A DNA stretch of 64,000 nucleotides from Bacteroidaceae bacterium. Lineage in GTDB: Bacteria; Bacteroidota; Bacteroidia; Bacteroidales; Bacteroidaceae. Position numbers and translations under genes: made by a program. The stretch is taken from the NCBI GenBank assembly GCA_017560125.1, contig JAFYOS010000016.1, positions 20,571-84,570 on the forward strand. Reading direction: 5' to 3'. A model generated the notes under the pieces. The model was not told the DNA's origin, did not search any database, and saw only the letters and a list, made by a program, of their open reading frames with translations. Positions within the stretch are counted from its first letter, which is position 1; every line of letters begins with the position of its first letter. Shown in pieces: positions 55,652-64,000 of the stretch.

Positions 55652-58162
55652 ATGATTTATCCGAATAACTTCGAGAATAAGATAGAATTCGATTCCATTC
55701 GCCATATGCTCAAGGAGTGTACTTTGTGCCGCCTGGGACAGGAGCGTGTAGATGATATGCAGTTTATGACCGATTTCAAGGCTATAAACCGCAGGCTCGA
55801 CGAGGTTGTGGAGTTCGTGAGAATTCTTCAATTGGAACAGAATTTTCCGAGTGATTATTACTACGATGTGCGTGAACCACTGCAGCGCATACGCATTGCC
55901 GGCATGTTCATGGGCGAGGATGAGCTTTTTTCGCTGCGTCGCTCGCTCGACACCATCGGACGCATGTTGTCGCTCCTGAGAAAACAGGGCGACGACTCGG
56001 GTAGTGGCGAGGGGAACCCTCTCTATCCCAATCTGCGCCGTTTGGCCGGCGATATAGATGTGCTGCCTTCGCTGCTTCGCGCCATTGATGGCATCATCGA
56101 CAAATTTGGCGAGGTGAAGGATTCGGCGTCGCCCGCGTTGGCGTCGCTGCGCAGCGAACTGACCCGCACTTCGGGCAGCATTTCGCGCACGCTGAATTCG
56201 ATCCTTCGCAAGGCACAGGCCGAGGGATTGGTCGAGAAGGATGCTTCGCCCACGTTGCGCGACGGCCGCTTGGTTATTCCTGTTGCTCCGGCTCTGAAAC
56301 GCAAGATGAATGGTATCATTCACGACGAATCGGCGAGTGGAAAGACGGTCTTCATTGAGCCGGCCGAGGTGGTGCAGGCCAACAACCGCATACGCGAGCT
56401 CGAGGCCGAGGAGCGTCGCGAGGTTATTCGCATTCTTACGGCCTTCTCCGACGAACTGCGCCCCCATGTTCCCGACTTGTTGTCGGCCTACGAATTTTTG
56501 GGCGAAATGGATTTCATCCGTGCCAAGGCGCAGCTTGCTATCCGCTTCGAGGCTGTGAAGCCGGCGATGACGCAACGCCCCATGATGGACTGGGGTGCAG
56601 CGTGCCACCCGTTGCTAGAGCTCTCGTTGCAAAAACATGGCAAGCGCATGTCGCGCCTTGATATACAGCTCGAGGGCGACCGTCGCATATTGCTCATTTC
56701 GGGCCCCAATGCCGGTGGTAAATCTGTCTGCCTGAAGACAGCCGGTCTTTTGCAGTATATGTTACAGTGCGGATTGCTGATACCGGTGCACGAACGCAGT
56801 AATGCCGGCATTTTCCGCCATCTGTTTATAGATATCGGCGACCAGCAGAGCATCGAGGACGACCTCAGTACCTACTCGAGTCACCTGCTGAATATGAAGA
56901 ATACTCTTAAGCGTTGCGATAGCCATTCGCTGATACTCATCGACGAGTTCGGTAACGGCACCGAGCCGTTGATTGGTGGGGCAATGGCCGAGGCTATCCT
57001 CAAGCGCTTCAACGAAAGGGGAGCCTTCGGCATCATTACCACCCACTACCAGAATCTGAAGCATTTTGCCGATTCGACCAAGGGCGTTGTTAATGGCGCC
57101 ATGCTCTACGACAGGGCAGAAATGCGTCCTCTGTTCCAGTTGCAGATAGGTAATCCGGGTAGCTCGTTTGCCGTGGAGATTGCCCGCAAGATTGGATTGC
57201 CCGAGGATATCATTAAGGATGCTTCGGAGATTGTCGGCAGCGATTACATTCAGTCCGACAAGTACTTGCAGGATATTGTGCGCGACAAACGATACTGGGA
57301 AACGAAACGACAGAATGTTCATCGCAAAGAGAAAGAGCTGGACGACGCATTGGAGCAGTATCGCGAGTCGTCGGACGAATTGCGTCGCAGTCGCAAGGAG
57401 ATTATGCGCGAGGCTCGCGAAGAGGCCGAGCGCTTGATTAAAGAGGCTAATGCAAAAATAGAAAATACCATACGTTCCATTGTCGAGGCCAAGGCCGAGA
57501 AGGAGCGCACGAAGCAGGCGCGCCAGGAACTGAGCGATTTCAGCAAGCAGGTAGAGGAGCTTGCACGCCGACAGCAGAGCGAGCGTACCGACCGAGAAAT
57601 GGCCAAATTGCTGGCACGACAGGAGCGCAAGAAAAACGGTCGCAAAGAGAAAAATGCCGACCTTCCCGAAAAGAGCGTGACGGCGAAGCCGGCTGCTCCC
57701 CAGTTTGTCGTTGGTGCTTATGTGAAGATTCGCGGGCAGCAGGTGGCAGGCGAGATATTGTCCATTAGCAAAAATTCGGCAATGGTGCGTTTCGGCGCAA
57801 TAAAATCGACCGTGGCATTGAACCGCCTTGAGCCCAGCGAACCGCCCAAAGAGGAGCGTCGCGCAGTGTCGTTCCTGACGAGTGAAACACAGGAGCAGTT
57901 GCATAACAAGCGCCTTAATTTCAAATCGGAGATTGATGTGCGCGGAATGCGTGGCGAGGAGGCTGTGCAGGCTGTCAGCTATTTTATAGACGATGCTACA
58001 ATATGCGGTGTGCGACAGGTGCGCATACTGCATGGAACGGGTAACGGCATTTTGCGTACCCTGCTCAGGCAGTACCTGAGCACGTTGCCGGTGGTGGAGA
58101 GCTTCCGCGACGAGCATGTGCAGTTTGGTGGTGCAGGTATCACTGTTATTGATTTAGGATAA
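55652..58162 (+). CDS. mutS2: MutS2-type ATPase/endonuclease
   Basis: An 836-residue MutS2. The N-terminal core and clamp helices are followed by the MutS ATPase with Walker A GPNAGGKS (351-358), DIGDQQSIEDDLSTYSSHL, Walker B LILIDEFGNGTEP, and the ITTHY switch. A long charged coiled coil (about 520-680) leads to a KOW-like strand region and a C-terminal Smr nuclease domain (761-836, IDVRGMRGEEAV and RILHGTGNG). It lacks the mismatch-recognition domain of MutS. Family members suppress homologous recombination, and in Bacillus the protein also acts on collided ribosomes. It leads a three-gene unit. Confidence 0.96.
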   Translation: MIYPNNFENKIEFDSIRHMLKECTLCRLGQERVDDMQFMTDFKAINRRLDEVVEFVRILQLEQNFPSDYYYDVREPLQRIRIAGMFMGEDELFSLRRSLDTIGRMLSLLRKQGDDSGSGEGNPLYPNLRRLAGDIDVLPSLLRAIDGIIDKFGEVKDSASPALASLRSELTRTSGSISRTLNSILRKAQAEGLVEKDASPTLRDGRLVIPVAPALKRKMNGIIHDESASGKTVFIEPAEVVQANNRIRELEAEERREVIRILTAFSDELRPHVPDLLSAYEFLGEMDFIRAKAQLAIRFEAVKPAMTQRPMMDWGAACHPLLELSLQKHGKRMSRLDIQLEGDRRILLISGPNAGGKSVCLKTAGLLQYMLQCGLLIPVHERSNAGIFRHLFIDIGDQQSIEDDLSTYSSHLLNMKNTLKRCDSHSLILIDEFGNGTEPLIGGAMAEAILKRFNERGAFGIITTHYQNLKHFADSTKGVVNGAMLYDRAEMRPLFQLQIGNPGSSFAVEIARKIGLPEDIIKDASEIVGSDYIQSDKYLQDIVRDKRYWETKRQNVHRKEKELDDALEQYRESSDELRRSRKEIMREAREEAERLIKEANAKIENTIRSIVEAKAEKERTKQARQELSDFSKQVEELARRQQSERTDREMAKLLARQERKKNGRKEKNADLPEKSVTAKPAAPQFVVGAYVKIRGQQVAGEILSISKNSAMVRFGAIKSTVALNRLEPSEPPKEERRAVSFLTSETQEQLHNKRLNFKSEIDVRGMRGEEAVQAVSYFIDDATICGVRQVRILHGTGNGILRTLLRQYLSTLPVVESFRDEHVQFGGAGITVIDLG

Positions 58163-58168
58163 AATTTA

Positions 58169-59011
58169 ATGTATATGAAGAAGATATTTTTTCTGTTTTT
58201 TATGATGTTGCCTTTCTGCCAGGCAGTTGTGGCAAAGCAGGCTATCGATGTGAAGATCATTTCGTATAACATTCGCACGCTTGCGCGCGACGGCAGCAAC
58301 AGCTGGCAATATCGCAACCATGCGACCGCAACCATGCTCCACAAGCACAAGCCCGATGCTTTTGGGTTGCAGGAGGCTATGGTGCCCCATCTGCTATATA
58401 TCGACAGCGTGTGTCCGCAATATGCCCGCGTGGGTGTAGGCCGCGACGACGGTCTGAAGGGTGGCGAATTTATGGCTATCTATTACAATACGGAGCGTTT
58501 CGACCTTATGGACAGCGGTACATTCTGGTTGAGTGAAACGCCCTCGAAGGTGTCGCGAGGTTGGGATGCTGTCTGTTTCCGCACTGCCACATGGGTGAAG
58601 CTGAAAGAGAAAAAGAGCGGTAAGGAGTTCTTCTATTTCAATACCCATTTCGACCACAAGGGTAGGACTGCACAGACGGAGTCGATGAAGCTCATCGTGC
58701 AGAAGATTAAGACTATCGCCGGCAAAAAGGCCCCTGTTATTCTCGGTGGCGACTTCAACGTGGAGCCGGGTGATTCCATTTTTATGCCTTTGGAGAAATT
58801 TATGCACTCGGCACGCTGCGAGGCTCTCAAGAGGGACGACAAGGGTACTTTCAACCACTTTGGCAAGATGACCAGAAAGTGCATACTCGACCACTTGTTC
58901 TATCGTGGCCGTCGTGTGGAGTGTCTCGAATATACCACACTGGATGGCGACTATGGTGCGCCGTTCATTTCGGACCACTATCCCATTGAGGCGGTGTATA
59001 GACTGAAATAG
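58169..59011 (+). CDS. Exported endonuclease/exonuclease/phosphatase-family hydrolase
   Basis: A 280-residue protein with a signal peptide (KKIFFLFFMMLPFCQAVVA); the ATG at 58175 is an equally good start. The EEP fold marks are all present: ISYNIRT, FGLQEA, FFYFNTHFDHKG, ILGGDFNVEPGD, LDHLFYRG and SDHYPIEAVY. These place the metal and catalytic His/Asp residues of the DNase I/sphingomyelinase/phosphatase superfamily. Export points to an external substrate such as a phosphodiester of nucleic acid, lipid or glycan; which one cannot be told. It begins 6 bases after mutS2. Confidence 0.9.
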   Translation: MYMKKIFFLFFMMLPFCQAVVAKQAIDVKIISYNIRTLARDGSNSWQYRNHATATMLHKHKPDAFGLQEAMVPHLLYIDSVCPQYARVGVGRDDGLKGGEFMAIYYNTERFDLMDSGTFWLSETPSKVSRGWDAVCFRTATWVKLKEKKSGKEFFYFNTHFDHKGRTAQTESMKLIVQKIKTIAGKKAPVILGGDFNVEPGDSIFMPLEKFMHSARCEALKRDDKGTFNHFGKMTRKCILDHLFYRGRRVECLEYTTLDGDYGAPFISDHYPIEAVYRLK

Positions 59012-59039
59012 GGTTTTATCCATAGAATGATTTACGGAT

Positions 59040-60311
59040 ATGAATAACGAGGTTGTTGCTTTTTTTGCGAATATGGGTGTCGATGTGGTGTCGGCTCCAT
59101 ATATCTATTGGATAGCGGTTGCGCTGATTGTCGTTCTTGCCATTTACGGCTCGCGATTCTTCTGCCGCAAGATTTTCATGCCGCTTGTGGCCACGCTTGT
59201 GCGACAGACGCAGACCATGTGGGATGATCTTCTGCTGAACGATGGCGTGCTGAAAAATATTTGCGACCTGATGCCTCCAATCATATTGGTGCTTTTTCTG
59301 CCATATATGTTTGCCGATGAGAGCTTGTTGCGCATTTTCGCTTCGAAGCTCTGCTGGGTGTATATAATTGTGGTGTCGGTGAAATTGCTGTGCTCGCTCT
59401 TGTCGTCGCTCTATGTGGTATCGAGCCAGCACGAGAAACTGAAGAACCGCGCTCTTCAAGGCGTCTTTCAGATGCTCAAGATTGTTGTTATATGCTTGGG
59501 TGTTATTGTTGTTATAAGCGAGCTTGTCGATAAGAACCCCATGAGGGTAATTGCCGGATTCGGTGCTTCGGCTGCCATACTGATGTTGGTGTTCAAGGAT
59601 ACCATAATGGGCCTTGTTGCGGGAGTGCAGTTGTCGGCCAACGATATGCTGCGTCCCGGCGATTGGATTTCGATGCCCAAATTCGGGGCCGATGGCGAGG
59701 TTATCGAGGTTACGCTGACTACCGTTAAGGTGCAGAACTGGGATAAGACCATCACCACTATCCCCCCATATTTGTTGGTGAGCGATTCGTTCCAGAACTG
59801 GCGAGGAATGAGAGAGTGCGGCGGTCGTCGTGTGAAGCGTTCGGTCTATATTGATATGCGTTCTATCGCTTTTTGCTCCGAAAAACAGCTTGAGGCTTTT
59901 GCTGCCGCTGGATGGTTGCAGGGTGTGGAGGGCGACGAGCATGCTCTTGTCAATCTATATGTGTTCAGAAAGTATCTTGAGAATTATTTGCGTAATCATC
60001 CACGCGTGAATAACAATCTGATATTTATGGTGCGCCAATTGCAGCCGACGCCTCAGGGATTGCCCTTGGAGCTCTATTTCTTCTCGGACGGAACGGATTG
60101 GATTCCTTACGAGAACCTTCAGTCCGAGGTTTTTGAGCATCTTTTTGCCGTGTTGCCCCAGTTCGGCTTGCGCGTATTCCAAAGCCCTGCCGGCACCGAT
60201 TTTTCGGATGAGGATGAAGGTGGCGCTGAATATGTTGCTGCGCTTCCGCCTAAAAAGAAATTGCCTCGTCGCAAGAAACATGTTCCCGACAATTCGAATA
60301 CATTGTTTTAG
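59040..60311 (+). CDS. MscS-family mechanosensitive channel (YbdG-like)
   Basis: A 423-residue inner-membrane protein with about five helices. The pore-lining helix is FGASAAILMLVFKDTIMGLVAG, followed by the MscS beta domain (LRPGDWISMPKFGADGEVIEVTLTTVKVQNWDKTITTIPPYLL) and a C-terminal alpha/beta part with an extension of basic residues (PPKKKLPRRKKH). The insertion before the pore helix and the SFQNWRGMRECGGRRVKRSVYID segment resemble YbdG rather than short MscS. Such channels open under membrane tension in hypo-osmotic shock. The gene lies 28 bases after the EEP hydrolase gene and ends the operon. Confidence 0.93.
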   Translation: MNNEVVAFFANMGVDVVSAPYIYWIAVALIVVLAIYGSRFFCRKIFMPLVATLVRQTQTMWDDLLLNDGVLKNICDLMPPIILVLFLPYMFADESLLRIFASKLCWVYIIVVSVKLLCSLLSSLYVVSSQHEKLKNRALQGVFQMLKIVVICLGVIVVISELVDKNPMRVIAGFGASAAILMLVFKDTIMGLVAGVQLSANDMLRPGDWISMPKFGADGEVIEVTLTTVKVQNWDKTITTIPPYLLVSDSFQNWRGMRECGGRRVKRSVYIDMRSIAFCSEKQLEAFAAAGWLQGVEGDEHALVNLYVFRKYLENYLRNHPRVNNNLIFMVRQLQPTPQGLPLELYFFSDGTDWIPYENLQSEVFEHLFAVLPQFGLRVFQSPAGTDFSDEDEGGAEYVAALPPKKKLPRRKKHVPDNSNTLF

Positions 60312-60355
60312 ACCATAGAATGCAGCATTGCTCCATTTGGGGGGCGGCTCAGAAA

Positions 60356-60393
60356 AAGAACTCGGGTGTGCCATGCGGTACACCCGAGTTCTT
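60356..60393. terminator. Terminator between mscS-like and Spy-like genes
   Basis: AAGAACTCGGGTGT and ACACCCGAGTTCTT form a 14-bp perfect stem around ten bases. It lies between convergent genes. Confidence 0.8.
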
Positions 60394-60447
60394 GCTAAAC
60401 AGTGCTTTCGTAATGCTTATTTGGTTTTCTTAGTTGTTGTTTGCTTT

Positions 60448-60897
60448 TCAGTCTTTCTGCTCCTTTTTCTTGCGCGCTACTTCCTTTATTATTTCGCGTT
60501 GGAAAGCGTCCTCGGCGCGTTGCACGTATAGTATTTTGCGTGCGGGAAGTATGTTCAGATATTTTTCTATGTAGCTCTTTTCCAGTTTGGCTATCTTTAT
60601 CTTCGCTTCGGCTTTTTCGTAAACGAGCTCTTTCCATTTTTCATCGCTTATCTCGGTGCCTTTTTCCCATTTTATATTTTTGCGGGCCTCCTTGTTTATC
60701 TTCCACTTGTTTTGCTGAAATTCGAAGTAGATGGGGAAGAATGCCGCGGCCTCTTCGGGGGTTAGCTTGGCATGCTTGGTGATGAATGCCTGCTGCTTGT
60801 CGCAATATTCCTTGGGCGACATGTGTTGTTTCTGCTGTGCGACAAGGGTGGTTGCCATGCAGCTGATTACTGCTAATGTGAATAGTATCTTTTTCAT
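60448..60897 (-). CDS. Small exported Spy/CpxP-like helical protein
   Basis: A 149-residue protein with a signal peptide (MKKILFTLAVISCMATTLVAQ). The mature part is almost all charged helix: YCDKQQAFITKHAKLTPEEAAAFFPIYFEF resembles the LTxxQ region of Spy/CpxP periplasmic chaperones, and further K/E-rich helices follow. It is the third gene after an ECF sigma factor and a probable anti-sigma factor, 11 bases after the latter. In other bacteria Spy-like proteins serve as stress chaperones or as feedback sensors of such systems; here the role is inference. Confidence 0.75.
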   Translation of the reverse strand: MKKILFTLAVISCMATTLVAQQKQHMSPKEYCDKQQAFITKHAKLTPEEAAAFFPIYFEFQQNKWKINKEARKNIKWEKGTEISDEKWKELVYEKAEAKIKIAKLEKSYIEKYLNILPARKILYVQRAEDAFQREIIKEVARKKKEQKD

Positions 60898-60908
60898 TTT
60901 TCTTCTTT

Positions 60909-61253
60909 TTAATAGTTTTGGTCTGCGCTGGTGAGATAACAGTATATGTTATAGTCGTCCAACTGGTAGTTATCGAATAAGGTTTCTATCAGTTCGTTGT
61001 CCTCCTTCTCTGATAGTAATGCTTCGTTTCTCTCAGTTGCATATTGGTGTATCAGTGTGCTGCCTACTATCATCATAAATACAATGGAGGCGGCTGCACT
61101 GTACTGCTTTATTTTCTGTATCGCAATCTGCTTGATGGTGGGCGCATGCTTCTTCTCGGGAAGTTGTTGCATCAACTTCGCGTGGAACTCCTCGAAATAG
61201 TTTTCGGGGACGATGAAGGGCGTTGCTTTGCGATTTTTGTTGTTCTGGTTCAT
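60909..61253 (-). CDS. Probable membrane-anchored anti-sigma factor
   Basis: A 114-residue protein with an N-terminal cytoplasmic part (VPENYFEEFHAKLMQQLPEK, a pattern often seen in Bacteroidota anti-sigma and sigma-associated proteins), one transmembrane helix (about 51-70, YSAAASIVFMMIVGSTLIHQ) and a short acidic periplasmic tail (ELIETLFDNYQLDDYNIYCYL). It starts 50 bases after the ECF sigma gene. The position and topology suggest that it holds the sigma factor at the membrane; no zinc anti-sigma motif is visible, so the call is moderate. Confidence 0.65.
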   Translation of the reverse strand: MNQNNKNRKATPFIVPENYFEEFHAKLMQQLPEKKHAPTIKQIAIQKIKQYSAAASIVFMMIVGSTLIHQYATERNEALLSEKEDNELIETLFDNYQLDDYNIYCYLTSADQNY

Positions 61254-61303
61254 AGCTTATTGTTTTGCTATTCGTTTATTTGACTGATATTGTGGGGTAA
61301 GGT

Positions 61304-61858
61304 TTAATCTTTATCTTTCAAAAAATCCTCTATCTTCTTTACTGCTATGTGGTACGACGCTTTGAGGGCTCCAACGCTTGTTCCAAGCAGTTCGGACATA
61401 TCTTCGTACTTCATATCCTGGTAGTATTTCATGTTGAACACGAGCAATTGCTTCGGTGGCAGTTGTTGTAGTGCGGCCTGGAAGGCGGCTTCGGCATTGT
61501 CGCCACAGAAGTATGTGTCGCTTTCGAGTTGTTCCACTATTGCTGCCTCGGGTGAATCTATGGGCAGCGTGGGGCGTGCTTTGCTGATGAATGTGAGTGT
61601 CTCGTTTATGGCTATGCGATAGAGCCATGTCGAGATGCGTGACTCGCCGCGGAAATCTTCTATGTTCATCCATGCCTTTATGAATGTGTTCTGAAGTATG
61701 TCGTTGGTGTCGTCGTGCGATAGCACCATGCGGCGTATGTGCCAATAGAGCGGTTCGCTGAAATGTTGTACGAGCTCGGAAAATGCAACCCGCTGTTCCG
61801 AAGGCTTTTTAAGCCTTTGAACTATCTGTTGTTCGTCGAATTTGCTGTCGTGTTGCAT
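61304..61858 (-). CDS. ECF-type RNA polymerase sigma factor
   Basis: A 184-residue sigma factor with region 2 (SELVQHFSEPLYWHIRRMVLSHDDTNDILQNTFIKAW, then RGESRISTWLYRIAINETLTFI) and region 4 (LQQLPPKQLLVFNMKYYQDM and the helix-turn-helix EDMSELLGTSVGALKASYHIAVKKIE). There is no region 1 or 3, as expected for ECF factors. It heads a three-gene group with a probable membrane anti-sigma factor and a Spy-like exported protein, suggesting an envelope-stress circuit. Confidence 0.95.
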   Translation of the reverse strand: MQHDSKFDEQQIVQRLKKPSEQRVAFSELVQHFSEPLYWHIRRMVLSHDDTNDILQNTFIKAWMNIEDFRGESRISTWLYRIAINETLTFISKARPTLPIDSPEAAIVEQLESDTYFCGDNAEAAFQAALQQLPPKQLLVFNMKYYQDMKYEDMSELLGTSVGALKASYHIAVKKIEDFLKDKD

Positions 61859-61937
61859 TTGTATCGTGTTGCTTGTGTCAGTACATTGTTTTTGACACGT
61901 TTCGATGCCGAAGGTTTAATGACGGCGCCTCTGTTTG

Positions 61938-62852
61938 TTACAATTTCAGCGTGATGCCCTCTTTGGCCAATACTGTTTCGGGGAATATGGCGCGGGCTTC
62001 GTCGAGCAGTATGCTTTCGTCGTCGTAGCGCGACGAGAAATGCCCTATGACGAGCTTTTTGGCCTCGCATGAGCGTGCGATGGTTGCCGCCTGTTCGGCA
62101 GTGCTATGGAAGGTTTCCTTTGCTCGAGCGCGCTCCTTGTTGGCGAATGTGGCTTCGTGGTACAGCATATCTACCCCTTTTATTGTTTCTGTTATCTCGG
62201 GGCACGGTGCGGTGTCGGAGCAGTATGCGTAACGACGCGAGGGGGCGGGTGGTGTGGTGAGGCGTTCGTTGGGTATTAGCTCTCCTTCGGGGGTGATGTA
62301 GTCTTCGCCGTCGCGCAGTTTGCTGCGTTCATAGGTGGGGATTTTGTAGTATTCGAGCATGTCGGGGCGTATGTGGCGCTTCTTGGGCTTTTCGCTTATG
62401 AGGAAACCGCAACATGGTATGCGGTGGTTCAGCGGCAGCGTTTCCACTGAAATGTTCTTGTTTTCGAATATGGTTTTATTTACAGTGGGGTCTATGTCGT
62501 GTATGCACACCTCGTATTGCATGCCTTTGCAGAAGTAGTCGAGCTGTGGTTCAAGGAGCGTGCGAAGCATGGGGTGGGCGTATATGTGTAGTGGCATTCT
62601 GCGGCCCAGTAGTCCGAAGGTGGATATCATTCCTATGAGGCCGAAGCAGTGGTCGCCGTGCAGATGCGATATGAATACGTTGTTTATGCGTGCGAAATGC
62701 TGGCGTGATTTTCTTATTTGCAACTGTGTGCCTTCGCCGCAGTCTATCATCAACAGCTCGTTGCCTACTCTCACTATTTGCGAACTGGCGTTGTGGCGCG
62801 TTGTCGGCAGTGCCGAACCGCATCCTAATATGTGTACTTCGAATTGTTCCAT
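61938..62852 (-). CDS. rnz: Ribonuclease Z
   Basis: A 304-residue metallo-beta-lactamase-fold nuclease of the RNase Z family, which cuts tRNA precursors after the discriminator base. The metal motif is HLHGDH (63-68), preceded by LGCGSALPTTRHNASSQIV, typical of short-form RNase Z; further motifs are SDTAPCPEI, LYHEATFA and the C-terminal KLVIGHFSSRY that supplies the last His. The flexible arm lies in the region HIRPDMLEYYKIPTYERS. It is a single gene between the ECF sigma group and a small membrane protein gene. Confidence 0.96.
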   Translation of the reverse strand: MEQFEVHILGCGSALPTTRHNASSQIVRVGNELLMIDCGEGTQLQIRKSRQHFARINNVFISHLHGDHCFGLIGMISTFGLLGRRMPLHIYAHPMLRTLLEPQLDYFCKGMQYEVCIHDIDPTVNKTIFENKNISVETLPLNHRIPCCGFLISEKPKKRHIRPDMLEYYKIPTYERSKLRDGEDYITPEGELIPNERLTTPPAPSRRYAYCSDTAPCPEITETIKGVDMLYHEATFANKERARAKETFHSTAEQAATIARSCEAKKLVIGHFSSRYDDESILLDEARAIFPETVLAKEGITLKL

Positions 62853-62961
62853 GTGTCGCTGGCTTTTCTCCGCGTGAAGTTACAAATTTGTTGCGATAAT
62901 TTGCTCGTGGCGATGAAAAAAATAGTCCTTTGGTTGTTTATCGCTTAAGGCGTTATAATAC

Positions 62962-62998
62962 AAACGAGGATGTGCTCGCAATGAACACACCCTCGTTT
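62962..62998. terminator. Terminator of the 55-aa membrane protein gene
   Basis: AAACGAGGATGTG and CACACCCTCGTTT pair with one mismatch (a G-U pair in minus-strand RNA), 19 bases after the small gene. The loop is eleven bases. Confidence 0.65.
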
Positions 62999-63016
62999 AT
63001 GTTGTCTGTTGTTATA

Positions 63017-63184
63017 TTAGAGGATGATACCGCCAATGAAACCTACTGCGATAGCTGCAATAGCTGCATAGAGGCAATACTGTGCTGTCTCGGCCTCCTT
63101 GTTCTTCATTACGAAGTAGAGGATGATACCTACGATGGGGAGGATGAATGACAATATAGCCAAAAGGATAGTTTTTGTTGACAT
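63017..63184 (-). CDS. 55-residue two-helix membrane protein
   Basis: A short open frame read directly from the sequence: MSTKTILLAILSFILPIVG, further hydrophobic residues, the polar loop KNKEAETAQY, and a second helix ending in FIGGIIL. Two transmembrane helices with a charged turn leave no room for an enzymatic domain. The frame is bounded by its own downstream hairpin and by the rpsA terminator upstream, and codon use looks like that of expressed genes nearby, which supports a real gene. Function is unknown. Confidence 0.7.
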   Translation of the reverse strand: MSTKTILLAILSFILPIVGIILYFVMKNKEAETAQYCLYAAIAAIAVGFIGGIIL

Positions 63185-63212
63185 AGTATTTTCTGCTTTA
63201 AGTGTTAGTGAA

Positions 63213-63244
63213 AAATAAAAGGCATCGTGTGATGCCTTTTATTT
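63213..63244 (-). terminator. Terminator of rpsA
   Basis: AAATAAAAGGCATC and GATGCCTTTTATTT form a 14-bp perfect stem with a GTGT loop, 22 bases after the rpsA stop codon. A/T runs on both arms make it usable in both directions. Confidence 0.85.
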
Positions 63245-63265
63245 GTTTATTTCAGGTTGTGAATA

Positions 63266-64000
63266 TTATTCGCCACCTTCGAGCTTGCTCTTGAGAGCTG
63301 CGAGAGCGTCGATGTCGCCGAGTGTTGTAGAAGCTGCCTGGTTCTGGATTGCAGGTGTCTCCTCAGCTACAGCCTTCTTGCTGCTCTTGCGAGCCTGAGC
63401 TGCTGCCTTCTTCTCGTTCTTCTCCTCCTCTTTAGCTGCATCCTCGAAGATACGGCTGTGTGAAAGGATGATGCGTTTTGCCTCTTTGTTGAACTCGATT
63501 ACCTTGAATGAGAGAGTCTCCTTCTCAGTTGCCTGTGAACCATCCTCTTTTACAAGGTGCTTGGGAGTAGCGAAGCCCTCAACACCGTGAGGCAATGATA
63601 CTACTGCGCCCTTCTCGATGAGCTCTGTGATAACACCCTCGTGGATTGAACCTACTGTGAAGATTGTCTCGAATACATCCCAGGGGTTCTCCTCGAGCTG
63701 CTTGTGACCAAGGCTCAAACGACGGTTCTCTTTGTCGATCTCAAGTACCTGTACCTCGATAACCTCACCAATCTGTGTGAACTCAGAGGGGTGCTTGATC
63801 TTCTTTGTCCAAGAGAGGTCGCTGATGTGGATAAGACCATCTACGCCTTCCTCGATCTCTACGAAGATACCGAAGTTAGTGAAGTTACGTACCTTTGCTG
63901 TGTGCTTAGAAGCAACGGGGTATTTCTCCTCGATGCTTGCCCAAGGATCCTCTTTGAGCTGCTTGATACCGAGTGACATCTTACGCTCGTCGCGGTCGAG
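63266..64000 (-). CDS. rpsA: 30S ribosomal protein S1, C-terminal part
   Basis: The gene runs off the window; 244 codons are seen, open to base 64000. Two complete S1 RNA-binding domains are visible (KHTAKVRNFTNFGIFVEIEE followed by GVDGLIHISDLSW; and VGSIHEGVITELIEKGAVVSL, a more divergent copy), separated by the family linker DKENRRLSLGHKQLEENPWDVF. The tail is Lys/Ala-rich (EEEKNEKKAAAQARKSSKKA). S1 binds mRNA at the small subunit during initiation. In Bacteroidota, which use few Shine-Dalgarno sequences, it is expected to be important. Part of a domain before MSLGIKQL is also in frame. Confidence 0.96.
   Translation of the reverse strand, partial: LDRDERKMSLGIKQLKEDPWASIEEKYPVASKHTAKVRNFTNFGIFVEIEEGVDGLIHISDLSWTKKIKHPSEFTQIGEVIEVQVLEIDKENRRLSLGHKQLEENPWDVFETIFTVGSIHEGVITELIEKGAVVSLPHGVEGFATPKHLVKEDGSQATEKETLSFKVIEFNKEAKRIILSHSRIFEDAAKEEEKNEKKAAAQARKSSKKAVAEETPAIQNQAASTTLGDIDALAALKSKLEGGE

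Noticed and set aside
56762-58117. 451-codon open frame antisense to mutS2
   Set aside because: The plus strand encodes an intact MutS2 with all motifs; the antisense product has no domain signal.
61859-61937. GTGTCA/TGACAC dyad before the ECF sigma gene as an autoregulatory site
   Set aside because: The arms are only six bases with a long spacer, and no ECF promoter consensus for this factor is known to me; too weak to list.

Overview
The window reads as a chromosomal segment of a Bacteroidota bacterium, most likely order Bacteroidales. This rests on promoters of the TAnnTTTG type, A/T-rich leaders without strong Shine-Dalgarno sequences, a long SecA (1105 aa) with a C-terminal Cys-rich zinc motif, lipoprotein and TlpA-like exported proteins, and a GH31/GH109 host-glycan module. 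No phage, insertion sequence, tRNA, rRNA or CRISPR array was seen. No gene-free stretch exceeds 300 bases; the larger gaps hold the promoters and terminators listed.

Layout. 1-2483: end of mazG, a TlpA-like exported thioredoxin, and a membrane protein/XRE regulator pair. 2503-9039 (minus): an RND efflux operon, tetR-tolC-adaptor-RND pump-small PII-like protein, with a palindrome over the tetR promoter. 9234-19221 (ABC locus 1): a minus-strand histidine kinase and RegA-like regulator diverge from a plus-strand tolC-adaptor-ATPase-permease-permease operon. Two matching palindromes lie between them.

19303-41837 (minus, ABC locus 2) is the most remarkable part. It has one adaptor, one ATPase and one TolC, but twelve FtsX/MacB-type permeases in six ordered A/B pairs, plus an NtrB/NtrC-like two-component system. 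It is split into two transcription units: adaptor, pairs 1-2, ATPase, pairs 3-5; then tolC, pair 6, followed by regulator and kinase. Both units start with a near-identical sigma-54 (-24/-12) promoter with two dyad sites at the same distance and spacing upstream. The simplest reading is one sigma-54 regulon, driven by the linked NtrC-type activator, that builds a tripartite exporter with interchangeable permease pairs. Permease ends are conserved and periplasmic parts diverge; pairs 4 and 5 share almost identical DNA at their ends.

42057-64000: secA with a small acidic protein gene; divergent tdh and kbl for threonine breakdown to glycine; a probable GalNAc-glycan group (sugar-kinase-like protein, GH109-like lipoprotein, large GH31 enzyme with dockerin and cohesin-like domains); mutS2-EEP hydrolase-MscS channel; an ECF sigma factor, probable anti-sigma and Spy-like protein; rnz; a 55-aa membrane protein; and the 3-prime part of rpsA.

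Assignments rest on motif reading by eye, without database searches. Family-level calls of housekeeping genes are firm; substrates, operator ownership and the roles of the permease array are inference.
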